A stretch of 64,000 nucleotides of DNA. Source: Bacilli bacterium. GTDB lineage: Bacteria > Bacillota_I > Bacilli_A > RFN20 > CAG-826. This document shows, in pieces, positions 7,626-16,502 of this stretch (position 1 is the stretch's first letter; every line of letters starts with the position of its first letter). The DNA is taken from contig JAKVOO010000001.1 of the NCBI GenBank assembly GCA_022482735.1, positions 774,837-838,836 on the forward strand, read 5' to 3'. A model generated the notes under the pieces. That model did no database searches, was not told where the DNA came from, and was given only the letters and a program-made list of their open reading frames with translations. The translations under genes and the position numbers were made by a program.

Positions 7626-8402
7626 ATCTTTTTTTACGTACTTAATGTATTCGTAGTTATCCTTAGAGGATGTTTTATCTTTTAAAAATGCATAAACTTG
7701 GTCGCGCAATTTTTGTTCTGCTTCCTTGCGGTCTAAATTAGCATCGGGATAAAATGGCGCACTGATATGCAAAGTTATTTTTGGCTTTTTGCCGGCCTTT
7801 TTAGGCGCTCGCCATGTTCCCGCTAGAGCGATAACCGGTTTATTCATTTTAACCGGATAAAAGAACGAGGAAGAAGAAAAATTTCTTAATCCAGTATAGT
7901 ATGGCCAAATATGCGCTTCAGGAAAAATTATTATCACTTGTTTTTTCTTCATCCGGTAATCGATGCAATCAAGAAATTCACGAGTGCGTTGATAACTATC
8001 TGGTAAGGGGGTAGCCCCGATCATCTGAACGAAATTTTTTAAAAAAGGTAGAGAAACAGCATCGGGATTGGCAATGATATATGCCCGTTTGGGACGAACA
8101 ATTTTCGTTGAGGTAAAAAAGGAATCGCCCCAGCAGGAATGATTTCCATAAACGAAAAAACCTGTTTTTCGTAATGATTTTAAATTTTTTCTTCCCTTAA
8201 CTCGAACCCCAAATTTAATCGAGCCAATTAATCCCAAAATCGGCCACGCAATAAAATAATAGGCAAACCAAGAACCAAAACGCCAAAAAATGTTTCGGTG
8301 AATATATTTAAAACGGGGCCCAAGCTTTTTTTGTTTAATATTGTTGCCGGCAAAGTCATCAGTCAGCTCATTATCGTAATAGACGATGCGCTGTTTATCC
8401 AT
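7611..8402 (-). CDS. PlsC-like 1-acyl-glycerol-3-phosphate acyltransferase
   Basis: Transfers an acyl group in phospholipid or glycolipid synthesis at the membrane. The NHxxxxD motif is intact (NHSCWGD, H88 and D93), and FPEAHIW stands for the usual FPEG motif. A hydrophobic stretch at about 45-62 could anchor it. The 263 residues are within the family range. AAAGGAG precedes the ATG. It follows the glycosyltransferase gene by 15 bp, which suggests a joint role in a membrane glycolipid. Confidence 0.85.
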   Translation of the reverse strand: MDKQRIVYYDNELTDDFAGNNIKQKKLGPRFKYIHRNIFWRFGSWFAYYFIAWPILGLIGSIKFGVRVKGRKNLKSLRKTGFFVYGNHSCWGDSFFTSTKIVRPKRAYIIANPDAVSLPFLKNFVQMIGATPLPDSYQRTREFLDCIDYRMKKKQVIIIFPEAHIWPYYTGLRNFSSSSFFYPVKMNKPVIALAGTWRAPKKAGKKPKITLHISAPFYPDANLDRKEAEQKLRDQVYAFLKDKTSSKDNYEYIKYVKKDKASV

Positions 8403-8417
8403 AGTGAATTTCTCCTT

Positions 8418-9566
8418 TCACTGATGTGATTTCTTTTTAGCAGTGGAAATAATCATCTCTTCCATCCTATCCATACAGGTTTCAAAGGCGAATTGATCGG
8501 TAAAATGTTCATAAAGCTTACGATTTTCATCTTTTTTCTCTGGATGTTCAATCCAATAATCAATTTGATTGGCTAAATCATGAACATTATTAACTTTAAA
8601 TGTGTTTTCCGGTGTCAAGGCGAAGTGACGGGCCGCACTCCGATGGGAGTTGCTAATAAGTGGAACCAGTCCTCCGCTTATAGCCTCAAGGCAGGCAATC
8701 GACTCAATTTCAATATCGGCTGGGTGGCAATATAAATCGGCTGAATAAATAACGTTAACCATTGTCTCATGATCAAAAAACCGCATAATCGGCTTATTGG
8801 TAAGATTTTGTCCAAGGTGACGATACTTTTTTTCTAATGGGCCTGCACCTGCTAAAACGAGCTGAATATCCTTCTCATGACGGCTTTTCTTTACCGCTCT
8901 AATAAGAACTTTTTGACATTTCTCATCGCTATATCGCCCTGTAGATAATATAACATAATTGCCATTTAATTCTGCTGGGCGTTTAAAATCATCTGGACGT
9001 TTCTGAAAACGAAGATTAACTCCATTTGATATAACGTAGGCATTGGTTTTATGTCCTGAGTACTTTTCAAAAACCTGATGAATAAATTCGGTTGGATAAT
9101 GGATTGCATCCACATACCGATAAAAAGAATTATAGAAAACCTTATAGACGATAAAGTTGCTCAATTTTTCGTTTTTTAAAAAAAGGTGCGAGGTGATGTT
9201 TTCCGCTTGGGTATGAAATCCAGCGGTAATAGGCAGGCCCATTTTTCGAGCCATACGCAATGCGCTCTTTCCCAAACCAAAAGGAAGCATAATATGAACC
9301 GCATCCACTCCCTGGAGAGCTGAACGGACAACTTCCTTGTCGGGTTTGGCTAATTGAACGCCATTCTTAGCTACATAGTTATTAAATATCCCCAATGATA
9401 AAATCGGACATACATAGTAATTTTCTTGACCTTTTCGATTTTGATCGCAACATAATACTCTAACTGTGTGACCTCTTTTTTTTAGGGCACGAATGAGATT
9501 CATAGCGGCGATTGTCGTCCCATTATTCTCTTTTCCTAAAACGTCACTAACAACCGTTATAATCAT
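8418..9566 (-). CDS. GT4-family glycosyltransferase
   Basis: A GT-B fold retaining glycosyltransferase. The N-terminal half has the glycine-rich acceptor loop (KENNGTTIAAMNL). The C-terminal half has the nucleotide-sugar site, including VILSTGRYSDEKCQ and the EX7E-type segment EIESIACLEA. Its 382 residues are typical of diacylglycerol or phosphatidylinositol glycosyltransferases. Neighbouring PlsC supports lipid glycosylation, but donor and acceptor are inferred only. Confidence 0.85.
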   Translation of the reverse strand: MIITVVSDVLGKENNGTTIAAMNLIRALKKRGHTVRVLCCDQNRKGQENYYVCPILSLGIFNNYVAKNGVQLAKPDKEVVRSALQGVDAVHIMLPFGLGKSALRMARKMGLPITAGFHTQAENITSHLFLKNEKLSNFIVYKVFYNSFYRYVDAIHYPTEFIHQVFEKYSGHKTNAYVISNGVNLRFQKRPDDFKRPAELNGNYVILSTGRYSDEKCQKVLIRAVKKSRHEKDIQLVLAGAGPLEKKYRHLGQNLTNKPIMRFFDHETMVNVIYSADLYCHPADIEIESIACLEAISGGLVPLISNSHRSAARHFALTPENTFKVNNVHDLANQIDYWIEHPEKKDENRKLYEHFTDQFAFETCMDRMEEMIISTAKKKSHQ

Positions 9567-9642
9567 TTTATTCCTTCCATTTTCTTTGCAAAATGTATTT
9601 CTTAAGACATGTATGTTTTATATTCTCGTTGAAAAAGAGCAA

Positions 9643-11076
9643 TCAGTCAATATCATTCAACGAACCATTGATCGTCGAGTGTCCGGTCCGGGCCAATTTT
9701 TCAACCATCATTTTATCGCGCATTTCGTGGTTAATCATCGCCGGTCCCCCAATGCAGCCTCCCAAACATGCCATTCCTTCAATAAAATTAAAGTCCGCTT
9801 TTTTAGAAACAACCTTTGCTACAACATCCTTAACTGCTTCCATGCCATCAACGGCAACTGGACGCAACATGAAATCATCACGCCCTTTTTCTTTTATCGC
9901 TTGAGCAACCGCTTCCGATAAACCTCCACACCGGGCAAATATTCTTCCAAAGTAACTTGCCCCGGACAAGAGTCCATCTGGTTGAGCGGCTAAATCCACC
10001 TCTTGGGCAGCAAACATAGCCAAAAGTTCTTCAAAAGTTAAGGCCACATCGACATACTTATTGACTTCAGGTAATTGGCACTCCATCTTTTTGGCAATAC
10101 AAGGACCCACAAAAACCAAATGTAGTTCCGGATCTTTCTGCTTGATAAAGCGCGCAATTGCCGCTTGAGGCGAAAGATTGTGCGACACATGGTCAGCAAT
10201 ACTTGGCTTATGGACTTGAATGTAGCGAACAAAAGCCGGACAACAGGAAGAAGTTAAAAATCCTTTTTCAAGAAGCTCGTCGCTCTCATCTATCGCCACC
10301 ATATCTGCGCCTTTTGCCGCCTCTATAACACTTGAAAATCCTAACTCCAATATTCCACTTACCACTTGAGTCAAGCGGACATTTTCAAATTGTCCCTGCG
10401 ATACTTGGGGCAACGATTACACCAACCCGATAATTTTTATCCTTCTTGGCCCTTTTTAACATTTCAATGACATCAATCATATAGGATTTATCCATGATCG
10501 CGCCAAATGGACACTGATAAGCGCAGGCTCCGCACCGATACACTTCTCTTCGTTTATCTCACTAGCACCATCTTTATCAATGGATATGGCTCCTACCTTA
10601 CACGCCATTTCACATGGCCGTTTCATATCTAAAATAGCGCTATATGGGCAGGCTTTAGCACACATCCCACAGTTGACGCAATTGGTTTTATCAATCTTGG
10701 CTGTATGAGTTATTGGATCAATGTGAATGGTATTTTTAGGACATACGGTTTGGCACTTATGAGCGATACAGCCACGACAGGCGTTGGTAACCGTATATCC
10801 TCCCAATGGGCATTCATCACATGCCGATTTAATAACTTCAAGGATGTTTGGATTCCGAAAATCACCGCCACAGGCAATTTTAACCCGCTCTTTGAGAATG
10901 GCTTGCTCCTTATAATTGCAGCAGCGCATTGTCGGTTTTGGACCCGGCATAATCTCTTCGGGTAATTTATCATAGTCATCGTAAAGTCGATTGGAAAAAG
11001 CTAACTTCGCCACTTCACGGAGAACGGCATGCTTAACAGATTGAACATTGCTATCAAATTTAATATTATAATCCAT
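9643..11076 (-). CDS. Monomeric [FeFe] hydrogenase, group-B type (frame broken twice)
   Basis: The N-terminal part carries Cys-rich Fe-S motifs, including CVNCGMCAKACP. The C-terminal part has the H-cluster motifs TSCCPAF, GPCIAKK and EGMACLGGCIGGP. The reading frame is broken at two places. Near 10535 one base is missing, so that CIGCGACAYQCP is lost. Near 10394-10396 one base is extra. Between them the third frame is fully coding (…QCPFGAIMDKSYM… to …VAPSIAG), and the total of about 477 residues fits the family. The start at ATG 11076 has AAGGAG eight bases upstream. It probably couples ferredoxin to H2, or senses H2. The ATG overlaps the end of the kinase-like gene. Confidence 0.85.
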
Positions 11077-11833
11077 TTTTCTGTTCTCCTTTTTGGCTGA
11101 TGAGCTTCCATAGATATTTCTTGTCTTTTGCTGGAGCACTAGTATAGATAACCGCTGCAACAACCGGCTTCCAAAGCAGTAATTCTTCTTTTGCCGTACC
11201 ACTTTTACTAGCATATAATTCTAAATATTTATCGCTTAAATCTTGATACCCATGCGTGTTGAGCCAAATAAAAGTGTTAATCGCGTCGACTGCACCTGTC
11301 CCGCTAACGGCGTGCGACCAATCAATAATCCAAGGTTTATTGTTATTATCAATTACAATATTAGAAAAAGAAAAATCAAAATGAATAATTTTGTGATTTT
11401 TAGGAAATTGCAAGTATTCCTGAAGAAGACCAAAGCGAATCGTTGGCAAGAATTCATTACTTGTAACTAACGAACTATGAAATATTGCCTGAAAGGGTTT
11501 TAAATAAGGGACTTCAATTTTTTGCATTTCCACCTGAAGATCAACAAATACTTCTAGATAAGCATCTGTATTTTCGGGATGCAATTTGATCAATTCCCCG
11601 ATTGTCTTTCCTTCAATTTGTTCTGAATAGATTGCCCAAGCTCCCGTTTCATCGGGTTCAACCTTCAAAATTTTAGGAACATTGATCGATGTTTTTTCCA
11701 TGTAACTTTGATTTAGTGCTTCATTGAAAATTCGAGCCAAGTCAAACCCTGGTTTGAATTTTTTCACAACTTGCCCATCAAGAGCATATACAGTTTTATA
11801 GTCGCGTTTTGAGATAATGTCTTTTGGAATCAT
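11066..11833 (-). CDS. APH/choline-kinase-like phosphotransferase
   Basis: A protein-kinase-like fold of the aminoglycoside/choline phosphotransferase clan. The catalytic loop HFDFSFSNIVID and the metal-binding IIDWSHA are present. The ATG at 11833 follows AAAGGAG by seven bases and is preferred to a GTG two codons upstream. The last codons overlap the hydrogenase start by 11 nt, so the two are one transcription unit. A resistance role is unlikely given the context. The substrate is unknown and the link with the hydrogenase is inference. Confidence 0.75.
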   Translation of the reverse strand: MIPKDIISKRDYKTVYALDGQVVKKFKPGFDLARIFNEALNQSYMEKTSINVPKILKVEPDETGAWAIYSEQIEGKTIGELIKLHPENTDAYLEVFVDLQVEMQKIEVPYLKPFQAIFHSSLVTSNEFLPTIRFGLLQEYLQFPKNHKIIHFDFSFSNIVIDNNNKPWIIDWSHAVSGTGAVDAINTFIWLNTHGYQDLSDKYLELYASKSGTAKEELLLWKPVVAAVIYTSAPAKDKKYLWKLISQKGEQKNGL

Positions 11834-11938
11834 CGGCACTCTCCTTTTATCTTTTACAAAGATAACCTTGTATTTAATTATAGTCTTTATCGCCTATGCC
11901 GACAACCTTACTCCAGTGATTATCAGCAAAAAGCCTCC

Positions 11939-11966
11939 ATAAAAAAAGCTGCTTATAATGCAGCTG
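11939..11966 (-). terminator. Intrinsic terminator of the 2H-phosphoesterase gene
   Basis: On the minus strand, AGCTGC-attataa-GCAGCT followed by seven U, about 30 bp past the stop at 11995. Confidence 0.75.
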
Positions 11967-11994
11967 TCGATTTAGATATTAACTCGCTACTTTT

Positions 11995-12489
11995 TTACTT
12001 TAATCGATAGATTTTTAAAAGTCGATATCCACCGGTAGATATTGAACTAATTGCCACTCGGTCAAAATGAATTCGTCTGGGAAGTGCAATACTATATTGA
12101 AGTTTTTCTTGCTCTTCCGTCGACAAGTTTTGAAGATTAAACATTGTCATATGAAGATAAATGGGCAAAGATTTTGCTGAATGTGTATAAGAAATGAGTT
12201 GCATAAAAGTTCTCTTCATTTCTTCATTCATATTGCTCTCTAGGCGAAGCCAGTTATTAGCAATCGTTATTCGATCAAAAAGAAGAGAAAAGGAATGAAT
12301 AGAAATAAGAAAACTTTCTATTTCTTTTCTAATTTCCGTCGTCTTAATTCCAGAAAAAGTAAGCAAGGTAACATGAGGGCAAAAATTTTTGGTTTCCACT
12401 TCAAAAGAAGCCGCTAAAAGTTCATCCGCTTGAAGGCGTTTACTGTCTAGATTACTAGGAAGAAAAATAATGGAGATATTTTTATTCAT
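11995..12489 (-). CDS. 2H phosphoesterase-like (LigT/2'-5' RNA ligase-like) protein
   Basis: 164 residues with two spaced H-x-T motifs, HVT (39-41) and HMT (113-115), the hallmark of the 2H phosphoesterase superfamily acting on 2',3'-cyclic phosphates or 2'-5' bonds. Spacing and size fit. No clear ribosome site precedes the ATG, so the exact start is less certain. The biological substrate is unknown. Confidence 0.6.
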   Translation of the reverse strand: MNKNISIIFLPSNLDSKRLQADELLAASFEVETKNFCPHVTLLTFSGIKTTEIRKEIESFLISIHSFSLLFDRITIANNWLRLESNMNEEMKRTFMQLISYTHSAKSLPIYLHMTMFNLQNLSTEEQEKLQYSIALPRRIHFDRVAISSISTGGYRLLKIYRLK

Positions 12490-12521
12490 AGTTATATTTT
12501 AGCAAATGATAATAAAAATAA

Positions 12522-14680
12522 TTATTGATTAACCAGTCTTTTATCCTTTTTAGAAGGCAAAAATATCCAAATGAAGAAAAGAACGAGAACAATCAACAGC
12601 ACCGGTAGAAGGATTGTGATCGTCCCCACCCAGTAGACTATCATCGACACAATGTAACTGGTAGCAATCCAAAATAATATGGTCTCAATAAATTTTCGGC
12701 GACTGCGCAATTCACTACGCGCGGCGCTAACTGAAGCCATGCAAGGAACTGTCAGAAGATTAAACGCCATGAAGGAAAAAGCTGCTGGTAGCGATAAAGA
12801 ACCAATAAGAGCTTCCTCTGAAATTCCAGCAAATGTTCCAAGTGTGGCCGGTACCATTTCTTTGGCAACCAAGCCCGTAAAAGATGCCACTGTATACATC
12901 CATCCATAGCTTCCTTGAGCCCACCCAAGAGGATAAAAAATATAGTTTATTACTTTGGCAATTTGTCCAAGCATTGAATAGTCAATGTTATCGACCATTT
13001 GGAAGGAAAAAGAAAAACTGGATAAAAACCAAATTACCACGATTGAGCCAGCGATAATTGTTGCCGCTCGATGCAAGTAATCCTTTAACTTTTCCCAAAG
13101 GTGAAGGCCAACATTCTTCGCTTGCGGAACATGATAGGCTGGCAGTTCCATAATAAAAGGTGAACTCGAGTTGCGGTTCCGTGACAGTTTGGAAAGAAGT
13201 AAAGCGGCAATAATAGAAACCAAAATTCCTAAAATATAAATAGAAAAAACAACAAGTCCGGCATGCTTTCCCTGATATAAAAAGGCTCCAAAGCCGCCCA
13301 GATTTGTAGTTTTGCACTACAGCTAAAAAAGGGAGTAAGCATAATGGTTAAGCGTCTTTCTTTTTCACTTTCAAGCGTCCTAGTGGCCATAATTCCCGGA
13401 ACAGCACAACCAAATGACATTAGAAGCGGAACAAAAGAACGACCACTGAGCCCCATTCGCCGAAATGCCCGATCCATAATAAATGCCGCCCGAGCCATAT
13501 AACCACTGTCTTCAAGTAAAGTAATAAAAAAGAATAGGGCAATAATAAGTGGAATAAAGCCAAGCACCGTCGATAACCCAGCCCATAGTCCATTTACAAT
13601 GAGTCCATTTAACCATGTTGGTGCGGTCTTTAATATTGAGCTTAGTCCAAGACCAATTAAGTCGCATATATAGGTCACCGCTTCGGATAATATAACTCCG
13701 GGCGAATTAATTGCGTCCGTTCCGATAATTGGAATATCAAAACTATTTTGGGGAATAAAAACACTTAGAAAAAGAAAATCATGACTAAATACAATATGAA
13801 AAACCAAAAGCATGGTCAGGAAAAAAATTGGAATTCCCAACCATTTGTTAGTCAATATTCGATCGATTTTATCGCTTTTAGTCAAAGCATGAGGATTATA
13901 ATTACTACGGACAATTTCCGCAAAATGTTCAGTGATAAAGTTATATCGCGCATCCGCCACTTTGCCACCAAAATCGCCTTTAAAATTGTCAAGAGGAAGC
14001 GCAGATTCAATCTCTTGAACTTGTTGATAGATATGAGGATGCATGGCTTTTTCCATCTCATCACCCTCGATGAACTTAACAATATGAAAAGTGTGTGAAC
14101 CGATGGAGGGTAAGCTTTCAACTAAAGGGTGAACCTGATCAAAAACTTGTTTTAATGAACTATGCTCAATCACTGACCAGCCATGCCGAGAATGACGAGC
14201 AACGATAAGGGCCTTTTGCATTAAAGTATCAAGCCCTTCATTTTTTAAGGCACTGATGGGTACCACTGGAACTTGAAAAATTTTCATCATCGCGTCAATA
14301 TCAATTTTTTCCCCTAACTCGAGGGCAGCATCCATCATATTAAGAGCTATGATAACTGGAACATCAATTTCCAAAAGCTGCGTCGTAAGGTAAAGATTCC
14401 GTTCCAAATTAGTGGCATCAATGATATTGATGACACAATCGGGTTTCTCATCAATTAAAAAATTCCGCGAAACAACTTCTTCAGGAGTATAGGGCGAAAG
14501 TGAATATATACCAGGCAAGTCCACCACTTGAACTGTTTCCTTACTGGTTTTATATGTCCCAACTTTCTTGTCAACTGTAACCCCAGGCCAATTTCCAACC
14601 TGCGCAGTAGAGCCCGTCAATGAATTAAAAAGTGTTGTTTTACCCGAATTAGGATTACCGGCTAATGCAAATCTAAGCAT
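12522..14680 (-). CDS. feoB: Ferrous iron transporter FeoB (frame broken once)
   Basis: The N-terminal G domain has G1 (GNPNSGKTT, 8-16), DLPG, NMMD and VPISALKN, and is followed by the membrane domain with SFGCAVPGIMATR and LTPFFSCSAKLQIW. One base is missing near 13288-13289. Restoring it joins ...LQIWAAL to G-A-F-L-Y-Q-G-K-H-A-G-L-V-V-F and on to the C-terminal membrane half, giving about 719 residues, the normal size. It imports Fe(II). The start ATG overlaps the end of feoA (GGAGG eight bases upstream). Assembly error is more likely than a pseudogene because both parts are conserved. Confidence 0.9.
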
Positions 14681-14909
14681 CCTTAACCTCCACTACCACT
14701 TCATCACCTTCGACTTTTCGAAGTGAAAGTTGATAGCCCCGAAGTTTTATTTCAAAGGGATCACCAAGTGGCGCCCGCCTTACCATCAACACTTCAGTCC
14801 CTGGAGTAATTCCCATATCAAACAAACGCTGACGAATGCGGCCTTTAGCTTGCATTTCAACAACTTTTCCGATTTCGCCAATCTTTAGTTCTGCCATCTT
14901 TTTTTGCAT
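14673..14909 (-). CDS. feoA: FeoA, SH3-like partner of FeoB
   Basis: 78 residues with the classic FeoA pattern: an early Gly-rich segment, R-x-R-L-x-D-M-G-I-T-P-G (about 25-37), then PLGDPFEIKLRGYQLSLR. It modulates FeoB. CCGGAG precedes the first ATG. It is first in the feoAB operon, whose promoter carries a DtxR/IdeR-like operator. Confidence 0.92.
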   Translation of the reverse strand: MQKKMAELKIGEIGKVVEMQAKGRIRQRLFDMGITPGTEVLMVRRAPLGDPFEIKLRGYQLSLRKVEGDEVVVEVKDA

Positions 14910-14941
14910 AATGGTCTCCGGTTTCTGCTTAAAAATATGAG

Positions 14942-14991
14942 TTAGGGTTTGCTAACCTTATATATTCTACTTTATTAAACATAATTATCAA
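14942..14991 (-). promoter_or_regulatory. feoAB promoter with DtxR/IdeR-like operator
   Basis: Minus-strand promoter TTGATA (14986-14991), a 16-bp spacer, and TAGAAT (14964-14969). Directly over the expected start is TTAGGGTTTGCTAACCTTA (plus 14942-14960), which matches the DtxR/IdeR 19-mer TTAGGTTAGSCTAACCTAA at 15 of 19 positions. This placement suits iron-dependent repression. The regulator gene is not in the window. Confidence 0.6.
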
Positions 14992-15060
14992 TCAGTAAAC
15001 AAAAATAAAGCGCTTGCTTTATCAAAGTTTATAGAATGAAAAGCATTTTTTAAAAGCAAT

Positions 15061-15087
15061 AAAGAAAAACCGCCTTTCAAGCGGTTT
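15061..15087 (-). terminator. Intrinsic terminator of the flavin reductase operon
   Basis: On the minus strand, AACCGC-ttgaaag-GCGGTT followed by a U-rich run, about 30 bp after the flavin-reductase stop. Confidence 0.75.
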
Positions 15088-15114
15088 AAGTTTTCACACC
15101 TTAATAACAAACAA

Positions 15115-15621
15115 CTAATTTTCTTCATTACTATATGCAAGAACAATCTCGCCGATATATTGAAGAGAAAAATCATCTTTCGGGTAATTGGTTGAAGGAA
15201 TTTTACTTTCCAAGAAGTTTTCTTTCTTCACTGCTGAAACATATATTTTTTTACAGACAAGTGTAAGATAAGCCTCTTCAAAAGTAAAACCATGCTCTAA
15301 AGGTACAACTTTAAGTTGTGATTTCTCAACTTTATTTCTTTCCTCATGTCCACTGATAGTTCCTAAATATTCATATGCTGGATGCCCAGATGGAAGAAAA
15401 GAAATAACAAAATACTCGCTTTGATCGAGAAGTTTTTTTGTATAACGGGAGGGACGAACATAAGTTGTAAAAATCGGTTTATTCCACAAAAGACCGATTT
15501 GCCCCCAGGCTGCGGTCATGGTGTTATTTTGTTCACCTACGTCCGTATTAATTAGAAAATAGTCCCGGCCGATAGCCTTAATTGGTTTAAATAAAATATC
15601 CTGTGGCTTAATTGCTTTCAT
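15115..15621 (-). CDS. Flavin reductase-like (FMN-binding split barrel) protein
   Basis: 168 residues resembling the flavin reductase/FMN-binding split-barrel family: NNTMTAAWGQIGLLWNKP near the N-terminus (flavin phosphate loop), then TTYVRPSRYTKKLL and EYFVISFL. It likely binds FMN and reduces a flavin or small substrate with NAD(P)H. Its first codons overlap the SemiSWEET stop by 4 nt, so the two are co-translated. Confidence 0.8.
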   Translation of the reverse strand: MKAIKPQDILFKPIKAIGRDYFLINTDVGEQNNTMTAAWGQIGLLWNKPIFTTYVRPSRYTKKLLDQSEYFVISFLPSGHPAYEYLGTISGHEERNKVEKSQLKVVPLEHGFTFEEAYLTLVCKKIYVSAVKKENFLESKIPSTNYPKDDFSLQYIGEIVLAYSNEEN

Positions 15622-15902
15622 TGTAAAACTTTAGCCTCCTGTTTTCTTTTAATTCGATCTCGGATAATAAAGCCTAAAATAATGGCATTAAAAACAAAAG
15701 TAATAACATTAGCTATAATAAGAGCAAAATCCATTTTATAAAAGCCATAGGCCGCCCAACAACCGATGCCGACGACCATGGCAATATAGGTGTTCATGGA
15801 TAAATCTCCCGTTCCTTTGGTTTTTAAAATTTTAAAAATCTGAGGCAATGTTGAACTAGTAGTTAAAAAAGCCGCTATATACGATAAAAAAGTAAAATCC
15901 AT
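15618..15902 (-). CDS. SemiSWEET-type sugar transporter
   Basis: 94 residues, three membrane helices, and the PQ-loop signature TTSSTLPQIFKI (about 14-25). These are the hallmarks of bacterial SemiSWEETs, which dimerise to make a sugar uniporter. It is the middle gene of a three-gene minus-strand unit (SnoaL-like, SemiSWEET, flavin reductase), 2 bp after the SnoaL-like stop. The sugar is not predictable. Confidence 0.85.
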   Translation of the reverse strand: MDFTFLSYIAAFLTTSSTLPQIFKILKTKGTGDLSMNTYIAMVVGIGCWAAYGFYKMDFALIIANVITFVFNAIILGFIIRDRIKRKQEAKVLQ

Positions 15903-15904
15903 AT

Positions 15905-16321
15905 CTAACCTCTCTGGTGCTTGACGTTGACTAGGAGGCTTTTTTGAATTTGACTATCAGGCCAATATCCCCACGATTCAATTATTTTGCCTCCGGCATT
16001 TATGCGAAAAATTTCCACTGCTTCCCAACTGATTTCCGCATTAGTGGCTGGAACTCCCAAGTACTCTTTCTTTTGGATCCCGGTGAAAAGAAATTGACCA
16101 GCGATTAAATCATCTTCTTCAATCAATTCCAAGACTTCAACACGAAGATTACTAAAAGCAAGGTGAACTTGTTTTATCGTGTCAATTGCATCTTCGCTCG
16201 AGGAAGCAATCGCTGGTGAATGATTAAAGTAAGTAGGCGTCAAAAATCCAAGAGCCAGTTTATAGTCTTTTTGATTGTAAGCTGCCTCATAAAAACTACG
16301 CACGACTTCCTTATTTGTCAT
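15905..16321 (-). CDS. SnoaL-like (NTF2-fold) protein
   Basis: 138 residues with the ester/polyketide-cyclase SnoaL pattern: an N-terminal VRSFYEAAYNQKD helix, FNHSP, and the later I-S-W-E-A-V-E-I-F-R-I strand ending with ESWGYWP. The fold is a cone-shaped barrel. In a non-polyketide context, members are small-molecule binding proteins or isomerases of unknown role. First gene of the SemiSWEET unit, and divergent from pstS. Confidence 0.7.
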   Translation of the reverse strand: MTNKEVVRSFYEAAYNQKDYKLALGFLTPTYFNHSPAIASSSEDAIDTIKQVHLAFSNLRVEVLELIEEDDLIAGQFLFTGIQKKEYLGVPATNAEISWEAVEIFRINAGGKIIESWGYWPDSQIQKSLLVNVKHQRG

Positions 16322-16393
16322 AATTTCCTCTCCCGTATTAATATTAGTGGAAATTGATATAACTTGCTAATGAAATGAGTAATGGTTTTCGCT

Positions 16394-16459
16394 TTTACCT
16401 TTTCTTTACATTTATTTACCGGCCCTTGGTTTATTCCTCACTTCATTTTCTTTTATAAT
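16394..16459 (+). promoter_or_regulatory. pst promoter with three phased PhoP-box-like repeats
   Basis: TTTACC (16394-16399), TTTACA (16405-16410) and TTTACC (16415-16420) recur at 11- and 10-bp steps, about one DNA turn, like the TT(A/T)ACA repeats bound by PhoP in Bacillus. A TATAAT -10 lies at 16454-16459 with no good -35, which fits an activated promoter. The operon's own PhoB/PhoR-type regulators are its last two genes. Confidence 0.6.
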
Positions 16460-16502
16460 CGACTCGTAAAACAAAGAAAAAAGAAAAATGAAAGAGGAAA
16501 AA

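Noticed and set aside
9493..9921. 142-codon plus-strand open frame across the GT/hydrogenase junction
   Set aside because: Runs antisense to two well-supported genes; no ribosome site or protein family.
9643..11076. Programmed frameshifting in the hydrogenase
   Set aside because: Two opposite shifts without slippery heptamers, and similar one-base shifts in unrelated genes, point to sequence error.
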